DNA from: Cyprinodon diabolis
Taxonomy: Eukaryota > Chordata > Actinopteri > Cyprinodontiformes > Cyprinodontidae
Assembly: GCA_030533445.1 (NCBI GenBank)
Contig: CM060073.1
Location: 37,341,428-37,405,427 of the forward strand
Direction: 5' to 3'
DNA length: 64,000 bases
The translations under genes and the position numbers were made by a program. Each line of letters opens with the position of its first letter. Positions within the stretch are counted from its first letter, which is position 1. Positions 1-12,400 of the stretch are shown piece after piece. The notes below the pieces were generated by a model, which worked only from the letters and a program-made list of their open reading frames with translations, ran no database searches and had not been told where the DNA came from.

Positions 1-2191
1 TACTGATGTAAGGCAGAGGTGTCTTATCACCATTCTGGTTTGTTTCTGCAAGTTCATTCACCTTGATGAGTTCACACACTTGATAGTGTGATGGTTAGAA
101 AATTAATGTGCTCTAAATCAGTGTCAAGGGTATGTCTGCCAAGAAAAATGAGGGGAAGGAGATGTTAAATAAAAACCAAAGACCCTTTGAATAATAAAAA
201 AACTACTTAGGAATCTTAAGTGAAATAACTTTAGGATTTAAAATAAAATAGAAAGCTGTTTTTTAGCTGTGAGGACTAACATGAGCAAGGAGAGTGTTAA
301 AATGAGAGCAATGTGGAATGGGGCTAAAGAAGAAACACTTGGGATATACACATCTTCTGTTAATAACTCGCACCATAAATTTGGGTTGTAAAATCATTCA
401 AAACTAAACTGAAGTTTAGAAAAACACTCAGCACCACAGAGTCTACAGCTATATTAAAGTAGGAGATGAAATTGAAAAGTTTCTAAAAATGAATTCCACC
501 TCAAAAACTCCATTAACATACAAAATACATTAAAAGTGAAGAATGAAAACGACTTGAAGTATTTCAAATTCAATTTCGGAAAATATTTTAAGATTTTCAC
601 CTGAAGAGCTTTTTAGGTTTTCTCTTCCTTACATTTTATTATGGGGGATTTTACTTAATCAGAGAAACTGGACATGTGATGTCTGATGAATCAACCTCAG
701 ATTAATTTTACATTCTATGTTTTTATTATGGCTTTTAAATCTGAATAAACTGTATTCCAAAGTATCTGCAGCTATGCATCCTTGAGCTTGGACACCCAAG
801 GGCACCTGTGTTTGTTATCCCTGCTCTACTCTACTCACTAACTTTCCCAAGTACTAGGAGAAATCAATGTCTTTGCATCCGTGTTGTTTTCTGTTGTGAA
901 GCCGTTTCTGTCATATAAAAATTGGAAGGGGTTCAAAAGAAAGGGACACTATGAATCAGAAGAGTTGGTGGAAAGAGGCAAGCACTGGTCCTCGCTTCCG
1001 AGATCAATGTGAAGTCAGCTCCGTCGGATCTACTGTGGGCACTCAGCTGGAACTGAATGTGGACACCGAGACGCCAACTGGTGGACTGCTGCCAAGGACC
1101 TCTCACCCCACAGCGCTCTCTGTCTCTCCTTTAGCCCCATGTCTCAGTAATGAGCGAGAAGTCTCTGCCTCCCACCTGCACCTAAAGTCTGCCACATCAC
1201 ATCCTCTTATTTCATTCTAGACGTATTTAATCCCTCAGCTTAACATTTTTATTGCGGCAAATGGCTGAATAAAGAAAGGATTAAAGGACAGAGCGTTGAA
1301 ATTTGAATCCTCTAGAGTCATTTTACTGATATTGTTATAATCATTTTAACTGAAAGCCTTTATGTGTGATTAAAGAGTCATAGTAGGTGTGTTTGTGTAG
1401 TAGACCTCTCTCTAGCATATGGAGAAAACAATGGGACGGCAACGTTTGAAACATCTGTAAATGAGCTTGATGTCATTCCACACACACCCATTTGTGAGTC
1501 CCAACACATGACAGAGCAAATAGGATTACATTATGGAGGAAGAAGAGAGGATCATCCAAACACCATAATATCAATTCCAGGAAGAGATGTGGCAGGGGTT
1601 ATGCCATGAGGAGGGCAGATGTAGGGAGGGTGGGGGTGAAGGGTTTACCAGGGGCGAGGCAGGGCAGCGGCTTAACTGGTCACAGGTCAGACATACAGTG
1701 CAATGATCTAATGGCTTGTGCACCGCAGCTTAGCTCATGTTTTCCAAAAACAAGATAGAGAAAGTAGGCCAGGATTCAAGAGATGAAAAGCACCACAAAT
1801 AGCACACCGGATAAATGAAATACACCAAAGTTCATGTGGTTCAAATTTTTTTTTTTCCCTTTTCTCCCCCTGGAATAGATCTTTTTATCCTAATTCCGCA
1901 GGGAAAGAAGTTGTTGAGAGAAAAGAATGTAATACACACAGATAAAAAAAACCTCTATTTTCAACATATGAAAGCATTTCCGCCATGTATTCTATTTTTG
2001 TCTTTTATGTATAAGCATTGCAAAAAAAATTTTTTGTTCAACTTAAATTATGCTAATAAGTGCTGTTGAATCTTAACGGCATGGGGGGAATGAAGATGCT
2101 GGTTAAGTTCTTACATTAGTGCGTTAAAGTTCTAATTTGAGACCGACATGCCAAATGAGACGCTTTACAGTTACAGTGTCTTGAAAAAAGC
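1..2191. other. No gene recognised; mostly unique AT-rich sequence
   Basis: No exon with recognisable homology was seen on either strand. A GC-richer patch at about 950-1210 carries an 89-codon open frame without known motifs and is not called a gene. If the FAM172A model is right, this is intron or flank on the 3' side of the YCCNW exon. The missing C-terminal exon was looked for here and not found. Confidence 0.6.
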
Positions 2192-3102
2192 ATTAGTGTC
2201 ATGATCTGGCCTGTTTGCTCCTACTTAATTAGTAATTCCTTTCACCCGTTTTCCCTGCCTGCCTCAATTATAATTTATTCCTCTCACCTGTTTCCTCTTG
2301 GTTATATGCAGTTCAGCCTGAGCATTCAGGGCCAGATCATTATTTGTTTTCTGTCAGTCTGTCTGTTCAGTTTTATTCCTTAGTTCATGTCCTGGATGCT
2401 GGCAGCCAGTGGAAAGAGGTTTTTTGTGTTTGTCTCGTCTCCTGATCGTCCACTGTTCCTCCCCCGCGGAGTCCTCTGGGTTTTCGGCTCTATATGTGGG
2501 GAGGTTCAGTTTTTATCCAGTAAACCTGGCTCTAGGGAGGAGACCAGTTTAAAGTCCTGCTTCTAGTTCCGGTTCCACGTCCTGTCTTGGCTACCCTCTT
2601 CCACTGAGCCTGCCTGTCTGCACCTGATCCTGTCTGCTCCTGTGCGTGACCACCTGGTCATGCTTCTGGTCCCAGTAAGACTCTGAACCCTCCTGGGAGC
2701 CTGTGGATGCCTGGAAGTCTGAATCCTGCCACCTGTTTCTGTTCCTGCCTGATCTGAATCCTGTCCCTGTCTGTTCCTGTTTGTTCTGGATCCCTGACAA
2801 GGATCGGCGTCCAGCATGTCCTCTGGGACTGCAGCACTTGGGGACATTCTTGGTCTGGACTGTTAAACCAGGTAAGTGACCAATTCAGATAATCATCTTC
2901 TGTCCGATGATTGCCGTCACTTACCTGTGTTTCTCCCACTACAGTGTCTGAGATTGGGCGGTGACCCGCCCCCCCACCTGCAGTGTCCGCGAGCCACAGC
3001 TCCACTTTAGTTTTTGTTAATTTAATAAACCTTTTTGAACTTTCCTACTGACTGTCTCTCCTTGAATACTGGGTCCATCTGTTCTCGGTTCTTGACAATT
3101 AG
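2192..3102 (+). mobile_element. Solo LTR-like element (2197-3097) with 5-base target duplication ATTAG
   Basis: The 901-base element starts TGTCATGATC and ends TTCTTGACA, giving the TG...CA ends typical of long terminal repeats and a short TGTCA/TGACA inverted terminus. The five bases before it (2192-2196) and after it (3098-3102) are both ATTAG, as expected for an integrase-type insertion. A TATA-like CTATAT lies in the middle, near 2490, and an AATAAA polyadenylation signal near 3022. No internal retroelement genes or second copy follow, so it is best read as a solo LTR left by recombination. Superfamily (Gypsy, BEL-Pao or ERV) cannot be decided. A non-autonomous DNA element with 5-base duplications is the main alternative. 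Confidence 0.78.
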
Positions 3103-3689
3103 AGTCCCTTGAACATTTTAACATTTCGTTTTTTTCCCCCCAACAAGAACTCATTAGTGAATACAGTTACTCATAACATCATAAAAGAGATATGACATTA
3201 AGTTGGTAGGATTGACCGGTCCTGAGCTAGACTTATGTTTTTTGACCGATAAAGACTATTTTGTGTGATGTTAAATTTAGAGCAAACTAAATTTAGATCG
3301 GTTCATCGATATTTCTATGTTACTGTTTCACCATAGTGAACTGATTTTTCAGTATTGTGTGAAAATAGGTACTTGCCTTGCAGTTTTGTTAATATTTTTT
3401 CAGATAACATAACTAAAAATAGGATTATTAACTGACATGATGGAAGGTAATTGTTGCACATCTTATATTAGAATAATAATTAAAAAAATCTGTTCCATCA
3501 GAATAACTAAACAAAGATATTAATGTCTAAACTTCCAGCAAAAAATGTAAGTAAAGCCTTTACTGGTATGTCAAATTGAGGGAACAATAAGCCATTATTT
3601 GTTCCCACTGTCATGTGATTTAGTGTTATAAGGTAAAGTGTTATTACTTTTACACTCTCATAATGGTTACTGGAAGTTCAATATGGTTC

Positions 3690-4425
3690 TTTATTGCATA
3701 AAACCATCTTGCTCTACTCAAAATAGCAAAAACCCCAAAACTGAGCAGCAGCAAAGGGGAAAGAAGTCCATCCAGTGGTTCAATAGGGCTTAGCATTATA
3801 TCCAGAGGTTGCCTTAGAAACAGAGTGCTGCAGGCATTGCTGCAGAAGCTAGAGAGATGGTGGGTCAGTCTGTCATTGTTCATACCATAGGCCACATTGT
3901 GCATCACTCAGAAGGGAACTTCTGCTAAAGGTCATCTACAAGAAAGCCAGAAAACTGTTTGCTAAAAACAAGATAACTTACTAGTGGAAGGATCAGGGCT
4001 TTGGGAAGCTGCAGTTCATTAAGGGAACCATGAATCCTGACATGGCCTGTGACATACTGAAAGAGATCTTGGTCCCCTTACTTTAGAAACCTTACCACAG
4101 GGCACAAGTTGAGCATGATAACAACCTCTAACACTGCTGCAAGAGGAACATTGCCTTGCCAAAAAAAAACTAAGGGTAAATATCCTAGAGTGGCAAACCA
4201 TGTCTCTAAATCAAAATGCTTCTGAGCATCTGTCATTCATTATAAAAACAAGGGGAAGTGGAGGGTTTACTTTTGGGCTGATTCCCTTTTGTTGTGATTG
4301 TTTTGAAGTCATCGTGAGGGAAAACCAAATGTATTTTTTTCTTTACAATCTGTACACTCTTTTCAAATTTAAGGTTATACCATGTGTCAAATGTTCACAG
4401 TTCCATATTACACATGTGTGCAACT
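3690..4425 (+). mobile_element. Tc1-like DNA transposon relic, internally deleted
   Basis: The plus strand resembles a teleost Tc1/mariner transposase gene in order. There is a helix-turn-helix-like start near 3740-3780, then the stretch ATATCCAGAGGTTGCC at about 3798, a part reading like the Arg-Lys-rich segment near 3940, and a later part around 4015-4230 corresponding to the catalytic domain (GCATGATAACAACC, TGAGCATCTG). The middle of the gene is missing between about 3980 and 3995, and stops and frameshifts occur throughout, so no transposase can be made. The 3' portion also resembles the non-coding tail of these elements (CTGTACACTC near 4350). The ends and target TA duplication were not defined. 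Family is assigned from recalled consensus. Confidence 0.72.
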
Positions 4426-4609
4426 AGTAAACAAGAAAAAAGACCCATAGACATATGTCTACAGGAGAGGCAATGAAGCTGAGCGAGTCCACAATGTAAT
4501 GTAAAGTGCAACAAGTAAGAGGAAACGTCCAAGTTTGAAAAGGCACAAATAAATATTGAGTACCGAAGTGAATGACAGAAGAATTTGAAATATAATATAA
4601 ACATGGGCT

Positions 4610-4725
4610 AAAGCATGGGGGCCCCTCATGGATCAGTAATGGGTCCTTTACTATTCAGCTTGTTTATTAATGAATTTGCTGAGTGTACTGATGTGGCTTT
4701 ACAGAGATGTGCTGACAAAATGACT
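4610..4725 (+). pseudogene. LINE reverse-transcriptase fragment (L2/Jockey-like)
   Basis: In one frame from 4618 the translation reads GAPHGSVMGPLLFSLFIN and then an AECTDVALQRCAD segment. This corresponds to the G-PQGSVLGPLLFSLYIND and CADD blocks of L2/CR1/Jockey-type reverse transcriptases. The catalytic second Asp is replaced (CADK), and the frame is not open on either side, so it is a dead scrap. Exact clade cannot be given. Confidence 0.72.
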
Positions 4726-4889
4726 TATAAATAAGGGAATAACAATGTAGTTAAAATCCATTTAAACAATAAGCTGCTTAAGAGGAGAACCGATAATGTA
4801 GCTCTGTCAGAAATGACAGTGTAAAAGTGGGGCGCAGGTACAGTGGAAAGTGCAAAAGTGCAGTAGAGGTGGAAGAAAAGCACAGGGTA

Positions 4890-5228
4890 GGTGCCAGGGC
4901 AGGACTCCTCAATTCCAGTTTATAGTCTGGTATCCTGCACCTTTTAGATTTGTCACTGGTTAAACACAAGTGAGTCAGATACAGAACTTTTCAGAACTTG
5001 ACAACATGAGAAGGTAATATATCCATTTGATGTTGGTGTGAGCAGAGATCTAAAATATTCAAAATTTGAATTGAGAAAGCTTCCTGGAGAGGTGGTGAAA
5101 CGTCTTCAAACCAAGTCCAGTGGATATTTTTTGAATTTTTACGGAATGACTATTACCTGGATGACTGAGAACCTTCATCAGCAGAGATCTAAAAGGTGCA
5201 GGACACAGGACCTGACTGGAACTGAGGT
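4890..5228. repeat. Palindromic (MITE-like) element split by an inserted repeat
   Basis: The left arm near 4897-4950 reads CTCAATTCCAG then TCCTGCACCTTTTAGAT. The right arm near 5187-5228 is its inverted counterpart: ATCTAAAAGGTGCAGGA then CTGACTGGAACTGAGG. Such arms are typical of short palindromic teleost elements, probably hAT-derived (class is inference). The centre, about 5023-5190, holds a different repeat containing AAGCTTCCTGGAGAGGTGG, flanked by two copies of GCAGAGATCT (5042-5051 and 5182-5191). The layout suggests a later insertion into the palindrome. Confidence 0.6.
5042..5191 (+). repeat. Interspersed repeat copy A (AAGCTTCCTGGAGAGGTGG family)
   Basis: Shares the core GAATTGAGAAAGCTTCCTGG, GAAACGTCTTC and CCAAGTCCAGTGGAT with a second copy at 15410-15640. 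It ends with CTGGATGACTGAGAACCTTC, the inverted complement of the start of the second copy, so the full family has inverted ends. A GCAGAGATCT at each side may be its target duplication. No coding capacity is visible. Class is not known to me. Confidence 0.65.
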
Positions 5229-5299
5229 ACCATCAATTTTCTCTGAAGAGTTGGTTCCTGACAGTTTATTGAATATAGACATAGACACTGTTTTTTGGT

Positions 5300-6053
5300 A
5301 GTGTCCAGTCGTTCATATCAACATCTTGCCACCACACATAAAAACAAACCTGGATGGAGTTGCAAGTGGTGTGGGCACTATGCAACATGGGTCTCCTGGA
5401 GCTGGAGCTTTCCAGCACACCTGAGACGCATCTACTCATCAGGAGACCTCTCCTTTATAACCAGCTCCCAGACCTTCCTTCGACGCCACAGTGTTGACCT
5501 TAGTTTGGTTAGCAACCTGAGCCTCTGAAACTGAAAGAATCTAGTTGTCTCTGTTGAGAGATCAGATTCTAACTCTTCTCTGTTTTTGCCTCACAGGAAA
5601 CCTGTCTCTAGCCTGAAGCTCTGCGTGAGCTTAACCTGCCAATCTGCCCTGGTGAACCAAACCTGAAGACTCCTATGTGGAGTCCCCTGCTGCTCTTGGT
5701 GAAGAGCTGGAAACTCAGATCAAGGTCTGCCATTCAAAGTCAGAAGTTAGACGCTGCAGCTGGTCGTATCCTCTGCTGAACCAACAGTCTCTGGACCCAA
5801 CAGTTCCCTCTCTCTCAAAGAGAAGCCTGGACTCAGTCAAGGTAGAATCTGAATAATCAAGAACTCATAACTCATCTGCCTGCTCCACTAACCAAACTAT
5901 CATCTCTGCAGACTTCAATGAACCTGCTCGGACCAGTTCCAGAACCAGTACATTATCTTGTGTTGTTGAAACTTTCAATAAACTCTGTTAAACTTTTACC
6001 CAGCCTCCGTTGTGTTCTGCATGTGGGCTAAGAACCTTAAACCCATCATGACA
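5300..6053 (+). mobile_element. Second LTR-like element, left end undefined
   Basis: This stretch is GC-richer than its surroundings. It holds a TATA-like CTTTATAACC near 5453, an AATAAA near 5975 and a sharp end CATCATGACA at 6053, the same kind of TGACA terminus as the 2197-3097 element. I could not find a matching target duplication or a TG start, so the left part is probably missing or overprinted by the repeats at 4.9-5.2 kb. It could also be the 3' end of another retroelement type. Confidence 0.45.
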
Positions 6054-7340
6054 AAGGGTTTGAATTCTTTTGCATGACATTGATGATATTAAAATAAATC
6101 AGAGGGGCACTTGGTTGAAATTTTACTTTTATTATTTTATATGATAAAAATGGTGCTAAAAGAGATAATGGTTCAATTTAAGGATTAAGAACTGTTTTAA
6201 AAGAAACTGCATACAAATGCACAAGCAACTTCACAGTCAACTGAAATGCTTTTCATCTCAACATTCAGATGTATAAAGTGTAAAAAATAATAAATTAATT
6301 TCTTTTTTTCTTTGTCCCAGGAAAATAATTCAAAAATCCAGTGTATTTATTTCTCTATTTGCAGACTGAAAGACCTGCCTGTATGACAAATAATGGGTGA
6401 TTCTGGGGCCAGGGAAGGAATGGAATGCCAAGCATGGGTTTAAGCTGTACGGTAACATCTATGTCAAAAGTCTCTTCGTGTAAATCACTTGAGCTCTTCG
6501 GATGTTGAGTAGGAACTCCTTAGACAATCCAAAAGGTACACATTCAACAAGGTCTACAGGAGCCAGGCTGACATGTGACCGGCTGCAACACCTAAAGGCC
6601 AAAGGTCAAGTCAGATTTCAGCAAATCTAAGCAGGCAAGGCATGAGCTTATACTCAGGGAGTGAAAGGAGCATGACTTGGCCTCCAACCTTTTCCTACTA
6701 AGACCCTTGAAGATTTTTTTCCCTGACCTAGACTTGACTCGTTCATCTGGGATGTTAGCTATACTAATTACTACCTGATAGCCTCCTGGTGCCAAATGCA
6801 ATTCACATCGACCCAACTGTCTTAGACTGTACCACGCAAACTTGTGCCAGCCTCATTTAATGCTCCTGTCGTGCTTCAGCCAAAAAATTCAACCTTTCAT
6901 ATTTCCTTTCTTCCTAAATATTTAATGCCGCTTTTTTTTTAAGTGTGGATATTTATACTTCACCAAGAATCAAGCTGGGATACAACCTGAAATTACAACG
7001 CTTTCATTAACCAAACAAAAAAAGATTAAAATGGCGTCAAAGGATGGATTTGGAATCTGTGCCTTCAACTTTGACCTGAGAGGTCTTCTCAATGACTTCA
7101 GTGTTTTGTTTTGTTTTTTATCTGTGGAAGGGCTGAGTTGAGGTAAAGATATTTTTAAGAGGAACAGTAGTGTTATTTAGACTTGGACATCAAAACAGGC
7201 ACAGGGATTATTTCCCAATTTTATTTTATTTCTACTTTCAGGTTCTGCCTGCTGAGTCACCCATTTGGCCTGCTGTCTCTCTCCATGAGTGCTCATAGAC
7301 AAAAGAATTGCAGAAAATGCTATCTGGACACCAAAACTTA
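6054..7340. other. No gene recognised
   Basis: AT-rich sequence between the LTR-like element and the hAT element. A 74-codon minus-strand open frame at 6592-6816 has no recognisable motif. Nothing else is supported. Confidence 0.5.
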
Positions 7341-8492
7341 ACCTAGATCAGGGGTCGGCAACCGGTGGCTCCGGAGCTGCATGCGGCTCTTTAGCGTTCC
7401 CCTTGCGGCTCCCTGGAGCTTTTTCAAAAATTTATGAAAATTTAGGTTTTTTTTTTTGTTTGTTTTAATATGGTGTGCAGGAGTTCAAACAAAAAATAAT
7501 TATGTTTTCCAATGCTGTAAACATTTGTATAATAAATACATTTAAACAATAATTTGCGTCATAGCCATAGAGATCAGGTGTCATAACTTTGCTGGAGTGT
7601 CTTGGACCATGGATCCCAAAAGGGAAAAAAGGAAGATAGCTGATGAGAAAAGAGGATTCAAAGGATGGACTGAATCATTTTCTTTCATTATCAATGCGGA
7701 AGGATTGCCTGCATTTTTGCTTGGTAATGAGAGGTTGGAAAAAAAATCAAAATTTGGAAAGGCATTTCCAGGGAAGGTAACCTAAATATGCAGCCGACCA
7801 CCAAGCTGGGAGGGAGAGAAAAATGGTGATTGCAGAACTTCTGGATAAATTAGAGGAGAGCAAATGCAGATTTAAGAAGTGGATTACATCTCCAAACTCC
7901 ACTACTGCTGCTAGTTTTGTTGCAAGGATGGAAAACCGTCCACAGATCGAACAGGTAGAGCTCTGATGCATGGATGGGAAGTTTTTTCCATTTTTTCCCC
8001 AAATCCTAAAAATATAAATCATACCAAGGAACGATGGTGACGGAGGATGTGGGATTTAAGGGTTAGAGAGCTCTGATCTGATGGGTGTCAGTTCCTGCTT
8101 GGTTCCTCATGACTCAATCAATCCTCCCAACAGAAACATGTCCACCATAGAGAGTTTCTATAATTTCATCAATGCAACAAAACTTAAAACGCGTGGTGAA
8201 GGGCGGTTAAGCGGCGCGCGGTGAAGCAGCGCGTGATCGGAGCGTTCACTGCTCGTCCCTCACCTCATGCTGCTATGTGACATTTGCTCGAGGTTAAAGA
8301 TTTAATCATGAATGCTTATTATATATTTAAGCCCACATAGTCATTTTCTATAGTGGGATAATACACCCGTGTTTTCATACGAGCCATGTATAAGACTTTT
8401 ACATTTTTGCGGCTCTAGACGGATTTATTTTTTGTTTTTTTGGTCCAATATGGCTCTTTGAGCAGTTTGGGTTGCCGAGCACTGACCTAGAT
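7341..8492 (+). mobile_element. Non-autonomous hAT element (7349-8484) with 8-base duplication ACCTAGAT
   Basis: The element begins CAGGGGTCGGCAACC and ends GGTTGCCGAGCACTG, inverted terminal repeats differing at two positions. The 8 bases on each side, 7341-7348 and 8485-8492, are both ACCTAGAT. Eight-base duplications and CAGNGG-like termini are the signature of hAT transposons. At 1,136 bases it is far shorter than an autonomous copy. It keeps part of the transposase start, described separately, but no catalytic or dimerisation domain. A CpG-rich patch with repeated GCGCG motifs sits at about 8190-8260. Confidence 0.93.
7608..7965 (+). pseudogene. hAT transposase N-terminal remnant (BED-type finger region, broken)
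   Basis: From ATG at 7608 the frame reads MDPKREKRKIADEKRGFK and then a WTESFSFI...LPAFLLGNERL segment, which resembles the start of hAT transposases of the ZBED/GTF2IRD2 type. The Cys-x-x-Cys expected in the PxCLxC stretch is lost (FLLG), and the frame stops near 7785. A second remnant, about 7870-7925, reads RFKKWITSPNSTTAASFVA, a segment that normally follows the zinc-finger region. The catalytic and dimerisation domains are absent, so the product would be inactive. Confidence 0.75.
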
Positions 8493-9374
8493 AAAGACTG
8501 AATTGGTATGTTTTTGTTTGAAGCTGTATCACTCAGTGTGTCTACATTATTGACAGTACATGCATGTTAATCAGCAAATATACGTCCATTTTGACTCTAT
8601 TTGTGCGTATGAGAGCAAGCTGTCTTTCTTTGTTTAGATAAGAGATGTATCCTGTAGGAGATGCTTTAGCTGACCAACACACCAGAGCAGAGATCATGAC
8701 AAGAAAAGAGTGGTGTTTTTTTTTAACCACACAGTAGTTTAGCCCTTTGAGGTTCCAAGGAGTGATAACTGGTGTGCCTTTAGGTCACACTGATAAAATA
8801 GCTGTACACACAGCATTCCTTGTACCATGAAGTTACACACACAAGTGCATGAGGCTTTTTGTCTGGTAGGAGTGTATGCATGTATAGTTTGACCACATGA
8901 CAACCTGATAGAAAAAAATTTACTGTCAGAAAATATAACATTTGAACCCCTCATTTACCATCTTCTATTTGCTTATTGTCATTTTACTAGTTCTTCAGCA
9001 TTTGACTGTGGCAGCCTGTTCATATAGAGATCTGAATGCACAAAAGTACCATAACTTGGAGAAAAACATTGAGCAAAAGCATGAAGTGTTGAAAGGGAAA
9101 TGTTATCCCAAACAAATAGGCAGACTTGGGAGCACATTGCAGTGCGGATCAATACCTTTTTCTCTCTACTTCCAAAGCAGCTTTGTATATGAAAACTGTT
9201 TGTTTTTTTATTGCAGCACATACCGAGAGAAGATGGCAGCAGGAAAGCAATTTTTAGATGACCATTTTAAGCTATGGCTTCTGAGATCATTACGCACAGC
9301 CTATACTTTTCCTTAAGATCTCCCTTTCATGTATATTAAGTGTATATTGTTTTTTTTAAATCATGTATAAAGTG

Positions 9375-9410
<36 letters not shown>

Positions 9411-12400
9411 GTACGTGTACGTATATATATATATATTTATTACTGACAGTGGTCATGATATATATCGATAGAAAAAACATCAAGAACTATTTGATCAGGA
9501 TAACTTAAGGTTATCCATCAGACATCTGTCCTGACAGCCTAAATAGAATTCCAGCACTAGGCATGATGACAAGACATAAACATAAGACATAAACATGTGT
9601 GCCATCTGCCAACAGCCCTGCGGAACTATCAAAAAGCTAGATTGTTAAAACTGATGCTGCTAAACAAAAACCTTCATAGCTGAATACACCAACTAAAGCA
9701 ACTCAAAGTTTTGAGTGACACCTCCCCAGATCCATCAGAACGTCAAGGAAAAATAAAATTCCTGTTCCTAACAAATGCAAACAGGGATACAGAAACAAGG
9801 AAAGACAAATTTTAATTAGATAAATAAATAAAATAGGGTAAAATAAACTGAAAGGAACCCATAAAACACAAAAAAATATTATTTCCATGGTAAGTGCATT
9901 GTTGGCTTCTGAATTTAATCTGATCTCGAGTAATCTTCTGGAGTTCAGCAGCTGTGACAAAAAACTGAATGGTCATCTGCTTAGTAAAAAAGGCTTACAC
10001 AGATCACACACTGACTATGATTTGGGAAAAAACTTAATCATCATGGTGTAAACTCACTGTAGCCATGGTGCAGTGAGGGTAGTTACCAAGACCTACTGCA
10101 AGGTTTAAATTTTTACTTGATGGTGCAGTGGTGCACTGTGAATTGCCAGAGAGTATGCAAGAAAAACAGTGAAAGTCAGGCACCAGATAGGAAAGAGGAT
10201 AAATTTCAGAATGAAATCTATCTACCAACTTAGGAGGGAGCAATCAAAAGTGAAACTTTTACAGGTAACAGAAAAGACAGGGTGTATAATTTACAGCAAT
10301 ACTTTTGTATCTAATAATAGTTCTAATAATATTCCAATAATTTGTTGTGTCTGTCTGAGATGTCAGCCTATACGTTGTAGAAAACATTACAGATTAGTAA
10401 ATGTTTGTAGTTTTGTAACAATCTAAGAACAGAAGACATGCAACATGTTCCTGGCTCTGTTTGGAAAAAAAAATGATTTGAATTTAACTATAGGCACCCT
10501 ATGGCAGGTGCTCTTCTTACATAATTTGTGCAAAAGTGAAATCACAGAGCTAAATCCAGTGTAGATAGAAAATTGAATAAAACCCAGAGTTCTGTCTCAT
10601 AAAACATAACTTTTGTTATTCTTTTTCATATTCCCATTGTCACTAGATCCATTTCAAAGCTGAACAACTTGCTGACCCACGGGTTAAAGGTCAATCAGAG
10701 CTACACAAAGTGTTTAGATGCCAGGGATGGTCACAGGATGTTGTTAGATAAACAACAGAAGGAGGAAAGCAATGTTGAGGATCAGCAGTCATTGCATAAG
10801 TGAGGGATTAGCACAGTCTATCTCATTACTTCCTGGCAAAATAAGGAGTCAAACTAAGCACTTTCTGCTTCCTATGCCACAGATAAATCTATTACACCGT
10901 TTCAATGTTTTTTTATTTTAAAAACAAAGCATTCAAAGGCCATATTTTATTTTATTCCCAAAGGCCATATTTCTAAATGAGTTACATTAATTTCTAAGGT
11001 GACTGATTGGTCCACCACTGTGTGTTTCTACACAATAAATTAAATTTAATAAAGGATACAAAGGAAATTATTTTCTAAGGCAAGAAGTACTGTTATCCCA
11101 TGCTAATTCTGCACTAACTTTCTCTATGATTGGGGAAAGTGAGCATGTACAGCGCAAACACAGCACGGTTAAGGAAGGCTCTTCCTGCTGGGGGCATTCT
11201 TACCTTGTTGCCTTTTTAACTGTGAATAAAGCTATGTGCTAGATATCGATGAAGGAATATCAATATATAATGCAGTCAAAAGCTTAAAAAGACATATTTT
11301 GCATGATATAGGTGCCTTGATATAGTAAAGCCAAGCCAGTGACATAAGAAAACAAAGACAGTCAATTTCTGTGGAGTTATTGAGGTTCATAGCACAAGTC
11401 AATTGGCAAAAAGGAACATTAAATTGCAGTGATAGACTATGATCAAATATAACACATTCTGGCATTAATTTAAGGGCTGTGCAAAACGAGGGTTGAAAAA
11501 ATACAGAACTACCACTATCAAACAAGGATGTCCAAGCATAAAGAATAAAAAATCTGACTAAAGCTATTTTTTTAATTTTCCTTAGCATTTATGACCTGTT
11601 GGATAACAATGTCTTTGGTTTTTAAAGGACTACTGCCCAGTACTCAGTCATGACAAAAAGTGAAGACCCAAGACTAGCATTCCAGTGGTAACTGCAGAAA
11701 TGCAGGTCATGTTTTCTTATTGGGAGGAAAAAGACAAAAGGAAGGATACAGGATAAAGGCAACAGCTAAACTCATAATAGTGGTTTATGGGTTAGGATTC
11801 ACTGTGCTTCTCTTGGCTTATTGGATTAATTGCACACCAGGGAGTCTATCTAAAATCAGTTACAGCCACAGGAAGCATGGATGCTTTTCCTGTAGTAATA
11901 CTTCTCGACTATATTGCAAACGCCAAATTATCCACTATCCCAGAAAGATTCCAACTCTGAATAAGATCATGCTGAGAATGTTCTTAACTACAGCCTAGAT
12001 CATCTTAAAACGTCACCAGGTTGTACATAAACAAAGTGTGTGTTACATTTCTTAGTGGTTGTCACATGTTGAGGTCAGGAGGAAAGCCTAGGCAGATTAG
12101 AGACTTTATCAACTCACTGAGAGGAGGCCGTATAAGTAAATGCGATCCATGTCCATGGGGTACTAATCTGGGGATGCCCTGTGAGTGACTGAAGATGGAC
12201 ACTACTCACGGAAGCTAAGAGGCTTGAGGATTTCAAAGCAGCAGGTGGCCAGCTCTACTGAGTCTAGCACAGGAGCGCCACCATCGGACCCAGATTATTG
12301 ACAGAGGACACAAAACTTGCCATGTAAAAACTGAAAATTCTTTGAAAGTTTACTCCAACGCTGACAGTAATTGTTGTGGTGATAAAGGATGTCTTTCAAT

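Noticed and set aside
951..1220. 89-codon plus-strand frame in a GC-richer patch
   Set aside because: No domain or splice evidence. Also checked on the minus strand as a possible last FAM172A exon without a match.
3650..3907. 85-codon minus-strand frame
   Set aside because: It is the antisense shadow of the Tc1-like relic.
5190..6058. Possible full boundaries for the second LTR-like element using AAAGG near 5190 and AAGGG after 6053
   Set aside because: The two flanks are not identical and the left point falls inside the palindromic element, so a target duplication is not supported.
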